55,050 bases of DNA, from the NCBI RefSeq assembly GCF_900111795.1, contig NZ_FOJQ01000014.1, forward strand, positions 1 to 55,050. The letters run 5' to 3'. Position 1 is the first letter of the stretch, and each line of letters starts with the position of its first letter. Of this stretch, positions 8,013 to 18,447 are shown in pieces. The notes beneath the pieces were generated by a model that did no database searches, was not told the DNA's origin, and saw only the letters and a program-made list of their open reading frames with translations. Source of the DNA: Anoxybacillus pushchinoensis (GTDB taxonomy: Bacteria; Bacillota; Bacilli; Bacillales; Anoxybacillaceae). A program made the translations under genes and the position numbers.

Positions 8013-8983
8013 ACAACAATTCCCCCACCAATTCGGTTTAAAAATTCGAGCGTCATTTTCTTCACACATTCACTTTGTTTCCCTTGATGGTTTTCAACAG
8101 CAAACACAGGATAACTGAGCATGGATGCGCGCGTGATGGCGTCACCATATGGTAAATAGCTGTTAAATATCATGTCAGACGAAAGCGTACGTTTTAATGT
8201 AGTGATCATATTTTCCTGTGTTTGTTTTGGTTGATTTCCGTATTCGCGAATGAAATTGAGGACGATTCCGATCAGTTTTGTATGGCTATATTCTTTTGAA
8301 CTCGACTGAAATCTTTCGTTTAACTCATCCACTTTATTTTTAATGGCTGAGATACCGTATGAAGAAAGACGATCAGGAATCGCGGGAATTAAATAGTAAT
8401 CGCTTGCGTACAGGGCGTTTTGCGTAATGTAATTTAAATTCGGTGGACAATCGATAAAAATAAAATCATATTCATGTTTTATCGTGTTTAAAATATGGTG
8501 TAGCATTTGAAATTTATAAATGTCCGAACCAAATAAATGTTCTTTGAAATATGGCCTTGAGTAAACGGCAATATCCATGTCTGTATGGATAAGTTCAGCG
8601 TGTGCTGGAAGCAAATCAATATGTTCATACACTTTCTCATTTTTACTTCGCACGCACGCTTTTAAAATAAAGTCGTCCACATCTACTTGTGGATGCTCAT
8701 TTTTCAAGTAATGTTCGATTAAATCTTTCAATGTGCCGATCGGAGGTGTTTTATGATAGGCTAATTGTTCAAACCGTTCGGGTGTTAAACATGAAATAGA
8801 GAGGTTACATTGTGCGTCTGCATCTACTAACAACACTTTTGGTTGAGCATGTTCAAAACCAAACAGTTCTAATTCGTCGGATGATAAATGTTGTAGTCCT
8901 GTCGCTAAATGATGAGTGACGGTCGTCTTTCCCACCCCGCCTTTCCAGTTGATAATACTAACGACTTTCGCCTGTTGCTCCAT
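8009..8983 (-). CDS. ParA/Soj-family ATPase
   Basis: Deviant Walker A WKGGVGKTT at about residues 13-21, followed by VLLVDADAQCNLS and FIFIDCPPNLNYIT (switch regions), as in ParA/MinD ATPases that position DNA or protein cargo. The ATG at 8983 has AGGAGG eight bases upstream; the longer frame to 9004 is not needed. At 324 residues with an extended middle it is larger than chromosomal Soj, closer to plasmid or ICE ParA proteins. No parS repeats or replication gene are visible nearby. Its stop codon overlaps the start of the SAP-like protein gene. Confidence 0.82.
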   Translation of the reverse strand: MEQQAKVVSIINWKGGVGKTTVTHHLATGLQHLSSDELELFGFEHAQPKVLLVDADAQCNLSISCLTPERFEQLAYHKTPPIGTLKDLIEHYLKNEHPQVDVDDFILKACVRSKNEKVYEHIDLLPAHAELIHTDMDIAVYSRPYFKEHLFGSDIYKFQMLHHILNTIKHEYDFIFIDCPPNLNYITQNALYASDYYLIPAIPDRLSSYGISAIKNKVDELNERFQSSSKEYSHTKLIGIVLNFIREYGNQPKQTQENMITTLKRTLSSDMIFNSYLPYGDAITRASMLSYPVFAVENHQGKQSECVKKMTLEFLNRIGGGIVV

Positions 8984-9139
8984 GATGATCGCCTCCTGTT
9001 GCATATGGACGATTCATGTGTATGAGAAAAAGTGCAAAGTTATGACGAATTATTTGCGTAATATTAGGATGATGGACATATTGTTTTGTGTCATAATGTT
9101 GATAGCAGAAGATGAGAGATGTAGCGAGGAGGAACACTT

Positions 9140-9388
9140 ATGGAAGTTTTTGAACAATATTTAGCAAAGATTGATCATGTCGACCATCGCAACCGAGTAG
9201 AGGAAATTTTACGGTGGGTTTGTGATACGTTCCCACAGTTACAACCGCAAATCAAATGGAATACACCTATGTTTACCGATCACGGGACATTTATCATCGG
9301 CTTTTCTACAGCCAAACACCATGTGAGTGTGTCACCTGAAGAAGCACGCATGGCTCATTTTGCTGATGGGATTGCCCAAGCCCAGTAA
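9140..9388 (+). pseudogene. fra: Truncated frataxin-like iron chaperone gene (fra/ydhG)
   Basis: The sequence starting [20 protein letters not shown] and continuing [20 protein letters not shown] matches the N-terminal two thirds of the B. subtilis Fra/YdhG iron chaperone (DUF1801, ~120 residues). After FADGIAQA the similarity stops and a stop codon follows at 9386-9388. The missing tail coincides with the truncated end of an aldehyde dehydrogenase gene on the other strand, so a deletion has removed both 3' ends. GAGGAGG precedes the ATG, so an 82-residue product may still be made. Confidence 0.8.
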
Positions 9389-9512
9389 CAGGTGAAATGT
9401 TTTCAAAATATTCCCCATCTATTGGCGGGACCCATTCCCCACCGATGAAATTTTCATATCTCTTTTTGAATGTAATGAGTGAACCAGGTTGTCCCGGCTG
9501 GGCGTAAATCAT
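9386..9512 (-). pseudogene. 5' stub of an aldehyde dehydrogenase gene
   Basis: Reading the minus strand from ATG 9512 (AAAAGGAGG upstream) gives MIYAQPGQPGSLITFKKRYE, then FIGGEWVPPIDGEYF and ISPVTG, the typical start of a Bacillus NAD-dependent aldehyde dehydrogenase of ~500 residues. Similarity ends after PVTG at the junction with the truncated fra gene. The rest of the gene, including the catalytic Cys and Glu, is absent from the window. Confidence 0.8.
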
Positions 9513-10083
9513 GTAAATTCCTCCTTTTGTATCCGTTTTCAAATAAAAATAAGTGACCAAGTCTGATATAAAAATATGTGTCGATTTGGTGAAATATGAT
9601 ATGTTTGTTGGGGAAACGTTAGAGAAGTCTCATCTGATGTTATTTTATTGGGAATAAATATATTTGGAATGATGGAGGTAGAGAAAGGGAGGAACACTTT
9701 GTTCACCTCCCAAAACGGATCCAATATTCGTCTTCTTGTGATGCAACAGTACAAACAAACGAGCAACTTTTATTGCTCTTGTTCAGTTTCCGGGATAAAA
9801 TGGTTATCGTTTCGTGATGCCACAAGATGAAGCAGGAGTCGAGTTTGTTGTTGATGCGAGGAACCATCGTTATCCTTTTAACCGAATTGTTGGATATCAT
9901 CAAATAGTACACGTTTAAGTGTTAGTATTGATGTTTTTTGTATTGGGTAGAGCCAGCCCCTATCTTTTCAGTGTACTGGGTTCCTCAGAAGCAGAAAATC
10001 ACGAATGTCTTTGGGGATATTGTCTAGGCAACATATAGGGATCTTTCAGTAGAAATAATTGAAAAAGGCATTGAAGAGGAAAG
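9513..10083. other. Long gap with degenerate sequence
   Basis: About 570 bp without an intact gene. It contains the former upstream region of the aldehyde dehydrogenase gene. On the plus strand, an open stretch ending at 9918 (PQDEAGVEFVVDARNHR, then YPFNRIVGYHQIVHV) looks like a protein tail but has no start. I see nothing else in it. Confidence 0.35.
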
Positions 10084-10111
10084 CAAGAGCAGGGGGAATG
10101 TCCTGCTCTTG
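10084..10111 (-). terminator. Terminator hairpin after the antiporter gene
   Basis: CAAGAGCAGG (10084-10093) pairs with CCTGCTCTTG (10102-10111), just beyond the antiporter stop. The T-run is weak on the minus strand. Confidence 0.5.
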
Positions 10112-10117
10112 TCTTTA

Positions 10118-11572
10118 TTAGAATGACGTATCTTCGGTAATTGAAAATATTTTATAAATCTCTGATCTTCTTCCTTTTTCGATTAATATATAAACAACAT
10201 CATTTTCGTGTAATCTCACGTTTCCTTTCGGGGTAATAATTTTATCATTACGAATAATAGCCGTAATTAAGCAATCCTTTGGCAATGGAAGTTGACTAAT
10301 CGTCATATTTAGTAAATGTGACTGCTTATTACTGATATGGACTTCAACAATTTCCTTATTTGCTTTCGTCGTTGACATCAGTTCGATGGAGTGAGCCACT
10401 TCCCTCTTTTCTCCGAGTAGCAGTCCTAAATGCTTGGCTAAAAAAGAAGTTGTTGATCCTTGAATAAGGGCGGAAATGAGCACAATAAAGAAAACAATAT
10501 TAAAAATGAGCTGACTATTTTCAATGTTCGAGGTAAGTGGGTAAGTTGCCAAGACGATCGGAACAGCACCTTTTAGCCCAGCCCAAGAAAGGAATAGCTT
10601 TTCCTTAATAGAGAAATTCATGTTTATTGTACTTATCATGACGCTGATCGGCCTTGCCACAACAATAAGTAGGATAGCTAGGGCGACACCTTCCCATGCT
10701 ACTTTTACTAGTTCATTTGGAAAAACGAGTAGTCCGAGTAAAATGAACATAAATATTTGCATCATCCATGCTAGCCCTTCGTTAAAACGAAAAATAGAAT
10801 GGCGATAAACGATTTGTGCATTGCCGACAAAAACGCCCATAATATATACCGAAAGAAACCCACTACCTTTTAGCAGGGCTGCTATACTATAAGAGAGTAT
10901 CGCAAATGATAAAGATAGAGTGGGGTATAATCCCGAGGAATCAAGATTTATTTTATTCAAACACCACACAGTTAATTTTCCTAATCCAAGCCCAACAAGA
11001 ATACCGATAACGATCTGCCAAATAAAGCTGAGAAAGGTGTGGGAAATAGTTAGTTCTGGCTGTTGGATAAATGTAATCAAGGAGAGGGTTAAAATAACGG
11101 CCATCGGATCGTTCATCCCCGACTCAGCTTCTAGTGTTGCTGAGAGACGGCGTTTTACATTGACGCTTCCTAGCGTAGCAAATATTGCTGCAGCGTCAGT
11201 CGAAGAAACGATAGCGCCTAATAGAAATCCCTCGGCCCATGAGACGTGTAAAATGTATTTGGCAAATATGCCTACGCAAATGGCAGTAATTAGCACTCCA
11301 AACGTTGCAAGGGAGGAAGCGGGAACTAAAACTTTTTTTAATGTATTCCACTTTGTGTTCATCCCACCTTCAAACAAAATAATGATTAACGCAAAAATGC
11401 CAACAATCTGGGTGAGAAAAGCGTTATCATAATATATAAATTTGGATAAAATCATTCCGACGAGTATGTAAAATACAAGTGATGGCACGCCTAGCCAAGA
11501 AGAAAACTTCGTTGTTAATACACCGATGATTAGAAGTAATCCTAACAAAAAAATGATGAAATCTGTGAGCAA
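10118..11572 (-). CDS. Potassium/proton antiporter (CPA1, NhaP2/CvrA-like) with TrkA-C domain
   Basis: About 12 transmembrane segments with the CPA exchanger core (IIILFEGGMNTKW, GAIVSSTDAAAIFATLGS, EAESGMNDPMAVILT). A C-terminal cytosolic RCK-C/TrkA-C domain of about 75 residues ends the protein (LPLPKDCLITAIIRNDKII ... LHENDVVYILIEKG). This matches the CvrA/NhaP2 family of K+(Na+)/H+ antiporters, whose RCK-C domain senses a nucleotide. The frame can begin with GTG at 11581, but that codon overlaps the ribosome binding site AAAGAGGTG; the TTG at 11572 is six bases beyond it and is preferred. It stands alone on this strand. Confidence 0.82.
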   Translation of the reverse strand: MLTDFIIFLLGLLLIIGVLTTKFSSWLGVPSLVFYILVGMILSKFIYYDNAFLTQIVGIFALIIILFEGGMNTKWNTLKKVLVPASSLATFGVLITAICVGIFAKYILHVSWAEGFLLGAIVSSTDAAAIFATLGSVNVKRRLSATLEAESGMNDPMAVILTLSLITFIQQPELTISHTFLSFIWQIVIGILVGLGLGKLTVWCLNKINLDSSGLYPTLSLSFAILSYSIAALLKGSGFLSVYIMGVFVGNAQIVYRHSIFRFNEGLAWMMQIFMFILLGLLVFPNELVKVAWEGVALAILLIVVARPISVMISTINMNFSIKEKLFLSWAGLKGAVPIVLATYPLTSNIENSQLIFNIVFFIVLISALIQGSTTSFLAKHLGLLLGEKREVAHSIELMSTTKANKEIVEVHISNKQSHLLNMTISQLPLPKDCLITAIIRNDKIITPKGNVRLHENDVVYILIEKGRRSEIYKIFSITEDTSF

Positions 11573-11693
11573 GCAAGTCACCTCTTTCCATACTTTCTAC
11601 TTAAAGTTACGACTTAAATTTAAGCTATAGTAAGTGGAATGTCAATGAATATGACTTAAATAACATTTTTTGTAAAAAAGTACAAGCTGAGCG

Positions 11694-13464
<1,771 letters not shown>

Positions 13465-13497
13465 GTCCGCAAATAGCACAAGTAAAGAACACTCGTG

Positions 13498-13603
13498 CCA
13501 TCTACTTCCCTACGCTGGCATCACCCAGATCAGGTTCAAAGGGTCAAAGAACTTTTACGCGTTCCTCTCTCAGTCCAAGCTATTGGACTCCCCTAGTAGA
13601 TGA
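13498..13603 (-). ncRNA. TPP riboswitch (thi box)
   Basis: The minus strand carries the conserved thi-box elements in order: ACTAGGGGAGTCC, GGACTGAGAGAGGA, GACCCTTTGAACCTGATC, TGGGTGATGCCAGCGTAGGG and the closing GTAGATG that pairs with CATCTAC at the 5' end. It precedes thiC and its leader terminator. Confidence 0.96.
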
Positions 13604-13747
13604 GAAATTATGAACTTTAAAAATAGTCTAACATATGATAAAAATGTTGTAAAGTTATAAATGAAAAACTTGTTAAAATGGGGGCATAGTGGACGTACGA
13701 ACCGATGATTTCGGGATGGAGTTCGTATGTTAGAAGTGCAGTGATAG

Positions 13748-14200
13748 AAGCATGAAAAAGGGGAGTGTAAGAAAACGGGGAATGTTCTATCGAAACGTGC
13801 TGTGTCTATATGGCGCATATATGGAGCTATTCGTTTCATTATTTTTTCCTTTTGTACGTAATTGTTAGTTTTTTCGTTTCAACATGGGTCGTTTTGATGT
13901 TTGTCTGTTTGTCGATTGTAGATGGCATGTTATTCGTTTTCTTCGTTCCACGCTGGAAATGGGAACGTTGGCGGTATATGATTACGCGATCAGGAAATCG
14001 AGCTTGAGCATGGGGTGTGGATTCGTAAGCGTACGCTTATTCCGCTTCGCTGCGTGCAACATGTTGATGTAAAGCAAGGTCCATTAGCAAGAAAGTATAA
14101 ACTTGCTTCGCTTTATATTTATACAGCAGCAATGGCACATGAAATTCCGTTCCTTGATGAACAAGAAGCAGAGAAGTTGCGTTACACATTTCTTCTTTAG
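13748..14200 (+). pseudogene. ydbS: Decayed PH-domain membrane protein gene (ydbS-like)
   Basis: Pieces of a YdbS-type bacterial PH-domain protein lie in three frames. They are LSKRAVSIWRIYGAIRFIIF near 13790-13850, then STWVVLMF...WKWERWRYMIT to about 13995, then EIELEHGVWIRKRTLIPLRC, VQHVDVKQGPLARKYKLASL and HEIPFLDEQEAEKLRY to the stop at 14200. At least two frameshifts and the loss of a usable start make it a pseudogene. In B. subtilis ydbS is followed by ydbT, and the same order is seen here. Confidence 0.8.
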
Positions 14201-14215
14201 TAAAGGAAGATGAAC

Positions 14216-14448
14216 ATGATGAATGAAGCGAGAAACGGTTACATCCGATTGCGATTGTTATTTACATAACCAAGCGGTTAAAGCATCGTATTCAATCGTT
14301 AACAATCTCTCAATCTCGTATGCAACAACGACTCGGATTATGTACCGTACACGCAACGGTCATGCCAGGTATATGCAAAAAAGTCGTTGATGTGGACGAA
14401 CATGAGGCACAAGCAATATACGAATCGTTTTTGGGAAATAAGGTATGA
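14216..14448 (+). pseudogene. ydbT: ydbT-like gene gutted by internal deletion
   Basis: After a start (MMNEAR) a frameshift leads into RLHPIAIVIYITKRLKHRIQ and then directly into a C-terminal-looking sequence: RMQQRLGLCTVHATVMPG, then VVDVDEHEAQAIYESFLGNK. YdbT proteins are ~490 residues, so about 400 residues are missing. It is the second gene of the decayed ydbS-ydbT operon. Confidence 0.72.
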
Positions 14449-14464
14449 AAAAGAAATATTTCAA

Positions 14465-14494
14465 GTGTCCCAAAAGAGCACGCTTTTGGGACAC
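14465..14494. terminator. Strong bidirectional terminator
   Basis: GTGTCCCAAAAG-AGCACG-CTTTTGGGACAC, a perfect 12-bp stem between the ydbT remnant and the convergent sirtuin gene. Confidence 0.8.
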
Positions 14495-14502
14495 AGTTAT
14501 TT

Positions 14503-15213
14503 TTAAAGTAATTCGTCAATTTCCTGCAGCATTTCCCCAATTTTACGGTCATGTATGAGTAAATCTGCCCAATCATCTAATGGAGTCGGTTCCATATTTA
14601 CGATCACGAGTTTTGCACCTCCTCGTTTAGCGGCGACAGGAAGTTCGTTAGCTGGCGATACTTGTAAAGAAGAGCCGAGTACAATCCATAAATCTGCTCG
14701 TTCGGCTGCTGTCCATGCTTGTTCAAACGCATCATACGGCAACGATTCGCCAAATAAAACGACGGAAGGACGCAAAAAGCCACCGCATGTGCACGTAAAC
14801 TGTTCCTCTACATACCGTTTTGCGTCGTATGTTTGCCTGCAACGCGAGCAATGAACCGTTCGCAATGTTCCATGTAATTCAATGACATTTGTACTGCCTG
14901 CTTGTTGGTGAAAGCTGTCAACATTTTGTGTGATAATTTGATGAATAAGCCCTCGTGTTTGCCAATTTGCTAAAATTGTATGTCCAATATGTGGTTGGCA
15001 TTCAAGAAGTGTGCGAATACGATATTGATAAAATGCGATAAACTCGTCTCGATTATGTTGCATAGCATACGTACTTGCCAATTGTTGTGGATTTTTCGTG
15101 CGCCAAAGTCCTGATTTTGTCGAACGAAAATCGGGAAGCCCGCTTTCTGTAGACATTCCTGCTCCAGTAAATACGACTGTATACGAAGACTCTTTCAACC
15201 ATCTTTCTAGCAT
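14503..15213 (-). CDS. NAD-dependent protein deacylase (sirtuin)
   Basis: Contains the sirtuin motifs GAGMSTESGLPDFRS (NAD binding), TQNVDSFHQQAG, catalytic HG in VIELHGTLRTV, a four-Cys zinc site (CSRC...CTCGG), and GSSLQVSPANELP. At 236 residues it is a normal small bacterial Sir2 like B. subtilis SrtN or CobB, removing acyl groups from lysines such as that of acetyl-CoA synthetase. ATG 15213 has GGGGAGGGAG upstream. It appears monocistronic. Confidence 0.93.
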   Translation of the reverse strand: MLERWLKESSYTVVFTGAGMSTESGLPDFRSTKSGLWRTKNPQQLASTYAMQHNRDEFIAFYQYRIRTLLECQPHIGHTILANWQTRGLIHQIITQNVDSFHQQAGSTNVIELHGTLRTVHCSRCRQTYDAKRYVEEQFTCTCGGFLRPSVVLFGESLPYDAFEQAWTAAERADLWIVLGSSLQVSPANELPVAAKRGGAKLVIVNMEPTPLDDWADLLIHDRKIGEMLQEIDELL

Positions 15214-15324
15214 TATCTCCCTCCCCTATAGATCAACAATTACTTCTATGTTAGCCCTGTTCTTCCTTTATTTTCACATATGTTTATGAGAAAAAAGGAC
15301 TTTCGATTCATGTGTATAAAAAAT

Positions 15325-15362
15325 AAGAGCAGCATACCAACCTTGTGGGTGCTCTTTTTTTG
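15325..15362 (+). terminator. Terminator-like hairpin upstream of sspH
   Basis: AAGAGCA ... TGCTCTT followed by seven or more T. No plus-strand gene ends just upstream, so it may stop read-through from the region between the divergent sirtuin and sspH genes. Confidence 0.6.
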
Positions 15363-15418
15363 TATATTTTTAACGTGAAGCGTAGATGATAATAATCATT
15401 TGAAGGGAGGGAAACAAC

Positions 15419-15598
15419 ATGAACGTAACACGTGCGCAACAAATTGCTCAATCGCCCGATATGAAAAATGTAACGTATAATGGAAAATCGGTATATATCG
15501 AACATGTCGATGCGCAAACGGAAACGGCAACAATCCATTTTTTAGACAATCCGGAAAATCAACAGCGTGTTCCAGTGTCACAGCTAGCAGAGCATTAA
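15419..15598 (+). CDS. sspH: H-type small acid-soluble spore protein
   Basis: A 59-residue protein, MNVTRAQQIAQSPDMKNVTY followed by NGKSVYIEHVDA and VPVSQLAEH, which is the SspH family pattern. It is a minor spore-core protein expected to be made in the forespore (sigma-G class genes). AAGGGAGGG precedes the ATG. Upstream TGTATA (15361-15366) followed by an ATAATAAT-like -10 could be a forespore promoter, but that is weak evidence. It shows that the organism is a spore former. Confidence 0.93.
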   Translation: MNVTRAQQIAQSPDMKNVTYNGKSVYIEHVDAQTETATIHFLDNPENQQRVPVSQLAEH

Positions 15599-15608
15599 GA
15601 CGAAAAGG

Positions 15609-15650
15609 GTGTAACAGAGCAGGATAGCCGTGCTCGTTACATCTTTTTTC
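15609..15650 (+). terminator. Terminator of sspH
   Basis: GTAACAGAGCA ... TGCTCGTTAC followed by ATCTTTTTTC. The T-run overlaps the last codons of the convergent cysL gene. Confidence 0.8.
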
Positions 15651-16518
15651 GTTCGAGAAAATCAATAAATAAATGAACGATTTTTTTGCTTTTCATTGTC
15701 GGTGCATAAAGATAAGAAAACGTTCGGTAAAAAGGGGGGTGCTTTAAACAGACGATCGATAAGTGACCTTGTTTTAATTCGCGCTCAATTACATGGCGTG
15801 AAAGAAAGGCTAACCCGTTTCCGCGCATTAACGTTTCTTTAATTCCTTGATTGCTGCTGATGATCATGAGCGATTTAATTTTTAATCCATTTGAACGAAT
15901 AAAATGGTTAAAGTATTCACGTGTGCCAGAGCCTAATTCACGCGTAATCCATATTTGATTTTGTAGATCGCTTATACATACTTCTTGTTTGTGAACGAGC
16001 GGGTGATCGTTTGAAGCCACGATGACAAGCTCATCTTGCATGAATGGATAAACAGCCAATTCTTTTTCGTTCGTTTGCCCTTCAATTAAGCCAATATCGG
16101 TTTCATATGAACGGACAAGCTCGACGATCTCCTTCGTGTTGCCAATCATCACTTCGAAGTGTAGTTCTGGATAATCGTCTTGTAAAGAAAGTAAAAAAGA
16201 AGGAAGCACATATTCCCCGATCGTAAAACTAGCCCCGATTTTCAACGTTCCTTTCACACAATCGTGGTATTCTAAAATATCTTGTTTTGTTTGTTCGTAC
16301 AAGGCAATCATTTTTTTAGCTCGATCGTAAAGTAATTCGCCAGTCGCTGTCACTTGTAGTTTTTTTGGCGAACGAATAAATAGTTTCGTTTGAAATTCTT
16401 TTTCTAAATTTTTAATGTGCAAACTGACGCTCGGTTGGGATAGATGGAGAATTTCCGCAGTTTTTGTGAAGTTTTTCACCTCTACTAAAGTCATAAATGT
16501 TTTTAATTCGTCGTACAC
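15637..16518 (-). CDS. cysL: LysR-type regulator CysL
   Basis: N-terminal winged helix (FMTLVEVKNFTKTAEILHLS, then QPSVSLHIKNLEKEF) and a LysR substrate domain, 293 residues. It is divergent from cysJ with a 136-bp shared region. In B. subtilis CysL (YwfK) activates cysJI and represses itself from the same position, so the assignment rests on both family and context. The start is GTG at 16518 with AAGGGG upstream. Confidence 0.88.
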   Translation of the reverse strand: MYDELKTFMTLVEVKNFTKTAEILHLSQPSVSLHIKNLEKEFQTKLFIRSPKKLQVTATGELLYDRAKKMIALYEQTKQDILEYHDCVKGTLKIGASFTIGEYVLPSFLLSLQDDYPELHFEVMIGNTKEIVELVRSYETDIGLIEGQTNEKELAVYPFMQDELVIVASNDHPLVHKQEVCISDLQNQIWITRELGSGTREYFNHFIRSNGLKIKSLMIISSNQGIKETLMRGNGLAFLSRHVIERELKQGHLSIVCLKHPPFYRTFSYLYAPTMKSKKIVHLFIDFLERKKM

Positions 16519-16654
16519 AGCTATCGCCCCTTAATCATTAAAAAAATAAATAGTTCTGATAATTTATATTTATTTTACTAATTTTATTTTTTGCGGTAAA
16601 GTCAAATAAAACATACTTGATTTATAGGAATAGTAGAAAAACGAGAGGTGAAAG
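16519..16654. promoter_or_regulatory. cysL-cysJ divergent promoter region
   Basis: A 136-bp AT-rich intergenic region between divergent cysL and cysJ, with repeated TTTATTTT/AAATAAA tracts (near 16540-16610). It is expected to hold the CysL binding sites. No single operator could be defined by eye. Confidence 0.5.
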
Positions 16655-18436
16655 ATGTTGCCGTTTCAAGTGACGAATAGCCCATTTAACGAACAACAAG
16701 TTGACTTGCTCAACCGACTTTGGCCGACATTAACGCCAGCGCAAAAGCTTTGGTTAAGCGGATATTTAGCTGCTACCGAATTTGCGAGCACAGCGGTACA
16801 GCAAGAAGCCCACGTATCGAAAGAAATAACGATCCTTTACGGCTCACAAACAGGAAATGCACAAAAATTGGCGGAAAAAACTGGAGAAGTACTCAAAAGC
16901 CATGGGTTTCATGTTCATGTTTTATCGATGCTTGATTTCAAACCAAACGACTTAAAAAAAATCGACACGTTGCTTGTTGTCGTTAGCACGTATGGTGAGG
17001 GGGAACCGCCAGATAATGCTTTATCATTTTACGAATTTCTCCATAGCAAGCGCGCACCAAAACTTAACCATCTGCGCTTCTCGGTATTGGCGCTTGGCGA
17101 TACGTCGTATGAACATTTTTGTAAAACAGGAAAAGACTTCGATCAACGGCTAAAAGAACTCGGAGGAGAGCGGTTATACGAACGCGTTGATTGTGATGTC
17201 GATTATGAGGAAGCAGCGGCGAAGTGGCTTGATGGGGTGCTTAGTGAGTTGAATAAGCAAGGTGGGGGTTCCGTCACCGTCCTTCCCCAGCAGTCGCAAG
17301 TGAAACCTGTTTCTAACTACTCGCGCAAGCATCCGTTTCAAGCGGAAGTATTAGAAAATATCAATTTAAATGGACGCGGCTCGAACAAAGAAACACGCCA
17401 TATTGAATTATCGCTCGAAGGTTCAGGATTGGTATTTGAACCAGGCGATGCGCTTGGTGTTTTCCCGAAAAACGATCCAGAACTTGTAGATCTCATTATT
17501 CAAGAAATGAAATGGAATCCAGACACACCGGTTTCTGTTGAAGGAAAAGAAGAACCGTTACGCGAAGTGCTGCTTTCCCGATTAGAAATTACGGTGTTAA
17601 CCGAGCAATTATTGCAATCGCTTGTTTCGTTTTCACGCCATCCAGATTTTCATGTGCTCCTTTCTTCTGAGCAAGAAGTGAAAAGAAAGGAATATATGAA
17701 AGGGCGTGATGTGCTCGATGTTCTTCGCGATTTCGGTCCGTGGGATATGTCGCCAGATCAGTTTGTTTCTTCTTTACGTAAGTTGCAGCCGCGCTTTTAT
17801 TCGATTGCAAGCAGCTTGCTTGCTTATCCTGATGAAGTGCATATCACCGTCGGTGCAGTGCGTTACGAAGCGCACGGACGTTTACGTAAAGGTGTTTGTT
17901 CGACGTTTTGTGCGGAACGTTTACACGTTGGTGATCAACTTCCGGTGTTCGTTCATCAAAATCCGAATTTTAAGCTCCCAAAAGACACAAATACGCCAAT
18001 CATCATGGTGGGACCAGGTACGGGTGTTGCGCCGTTTCGCAGTTTCTTGCAAGAGCGCGAGGCAATAGGGGCGAAAGGGAAGTCGTGGCTATTTTTTGGC
18101 GATCAACATTTTGTGACGGATTTTCTCTATCAAACAGAGTGGCAAGCGTGGTTGAAAAATGGTGTGTTGACAAAAATGGATGTTGCGTTTTCACGTGATA
18201 CAGATCAAAAAGTGTACGTGCAGCATCGCATGCTAGAACGAAGCAAGGAGCTGTTCCGCTGGCTTGAAGATGGAGCTGTCGTTTACGTTTGTGGTGATAA
18301 GCAGCATATGGCGCGCGATGTACATCAAACGCTTATTCATGTGATTGAAAAAGAAGGAAACATGACAAGCGAACAAGCAGAAGCGTATATAGCTGAGATG
18401 CAAAAACAAAAACGATATCAGCGCGATGTATATTAG
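16655..18436 (+). CDS. cysJ: Assimilatory sulfite reductase (NADPH) flavoprotein subunit
   Basis: Flavodoxin-like FMN domain (residues ~65-205: ITILYGSQTGNAQKLAEKTG, STYGEGEPPDNALSFYEF, LALGDTSYEHFCKTGKDFD) followed by FAD and NADPH domains (PRFYSIASS, GVCSTFCAERL, VGPGTGVAPFRSFLQER, YVCGDKQHMARDVH, C-terminal KRYQRDVY). It passes electrons from NADPH to the siroheme subunit CysI for reduction of sulfite to sulfide. The length of 593 residues is normal. It is first in the cysJI operon, 11 nt before cysI. Confidence 0.97.
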   Translation: MLPFQVTNSPFNEQQVDLLNRLWPTLTPAQKLWLSGYLAATEFASTAVQQEAHVSKEITILYGSQTGNAQKLAEKTGEVLKSHGFHVHVLSMLDFKPNDLKKIDTLLVVVSTYGEGEPPDNALSFYEFLHSKRAPKLNHLRFSVLALGDTSYEHFCKTGKDFDQRLKELGGERLYERVDCDVDYEEAAAKWLDGVLSELNKQGGGSVTVLPQQSQVKPVSNYSRKHPFQAEVLENINLNGRGSNKETRHIELSLEGSGLVFEPGDALGVFPKNDPELVDLIIQEMKWNPDTPVSVEGKEEPLREVLLSRLEITVLTEQLLQSLVSFSRHPDFHVLLSSEQEVKRKEYMKGRDVLDVLRDFGPWDMSPDQFVSSLRKLQPRFYSIASSLLAYPDEVHITVGAVRYEAHGRLRKGVCSTFCAERLHVGDQLPVFVHQNPNFKLPKDTNTPIIMVGPGTGVAPFRSFLQEREAIGAKGKSWLFFGDQHFVTDFLYQTEWQAWLKNGVLTKMDVAFSRDTDQKVYVQHRMLERSKELFRWLEDGAVVYVCGDKQHMARDVHQTLIHVIEKEGNMTSEQAEAYIAEMQKQKRYQRDVY

Positions 18437-18447
18437 GGGGGATATGA

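Noticed and set aside
7626-8983. Integrated plasmid or phage
   Set aside because: No replication, integrase or structural genes surround the ParA-like pair, and the flanking genes are ordinary chromosomal ones.
9310-9340. TGTGAGTGTGTCACC as another Crp/Fnr box
   Set aside because: Spacing is five instead of six and it lies inside the coding part of fra.
17589-18068. ORFs inside cysJ on both strands
   Set aside because: Shadow frames of a complete, motif-supported cysJ.
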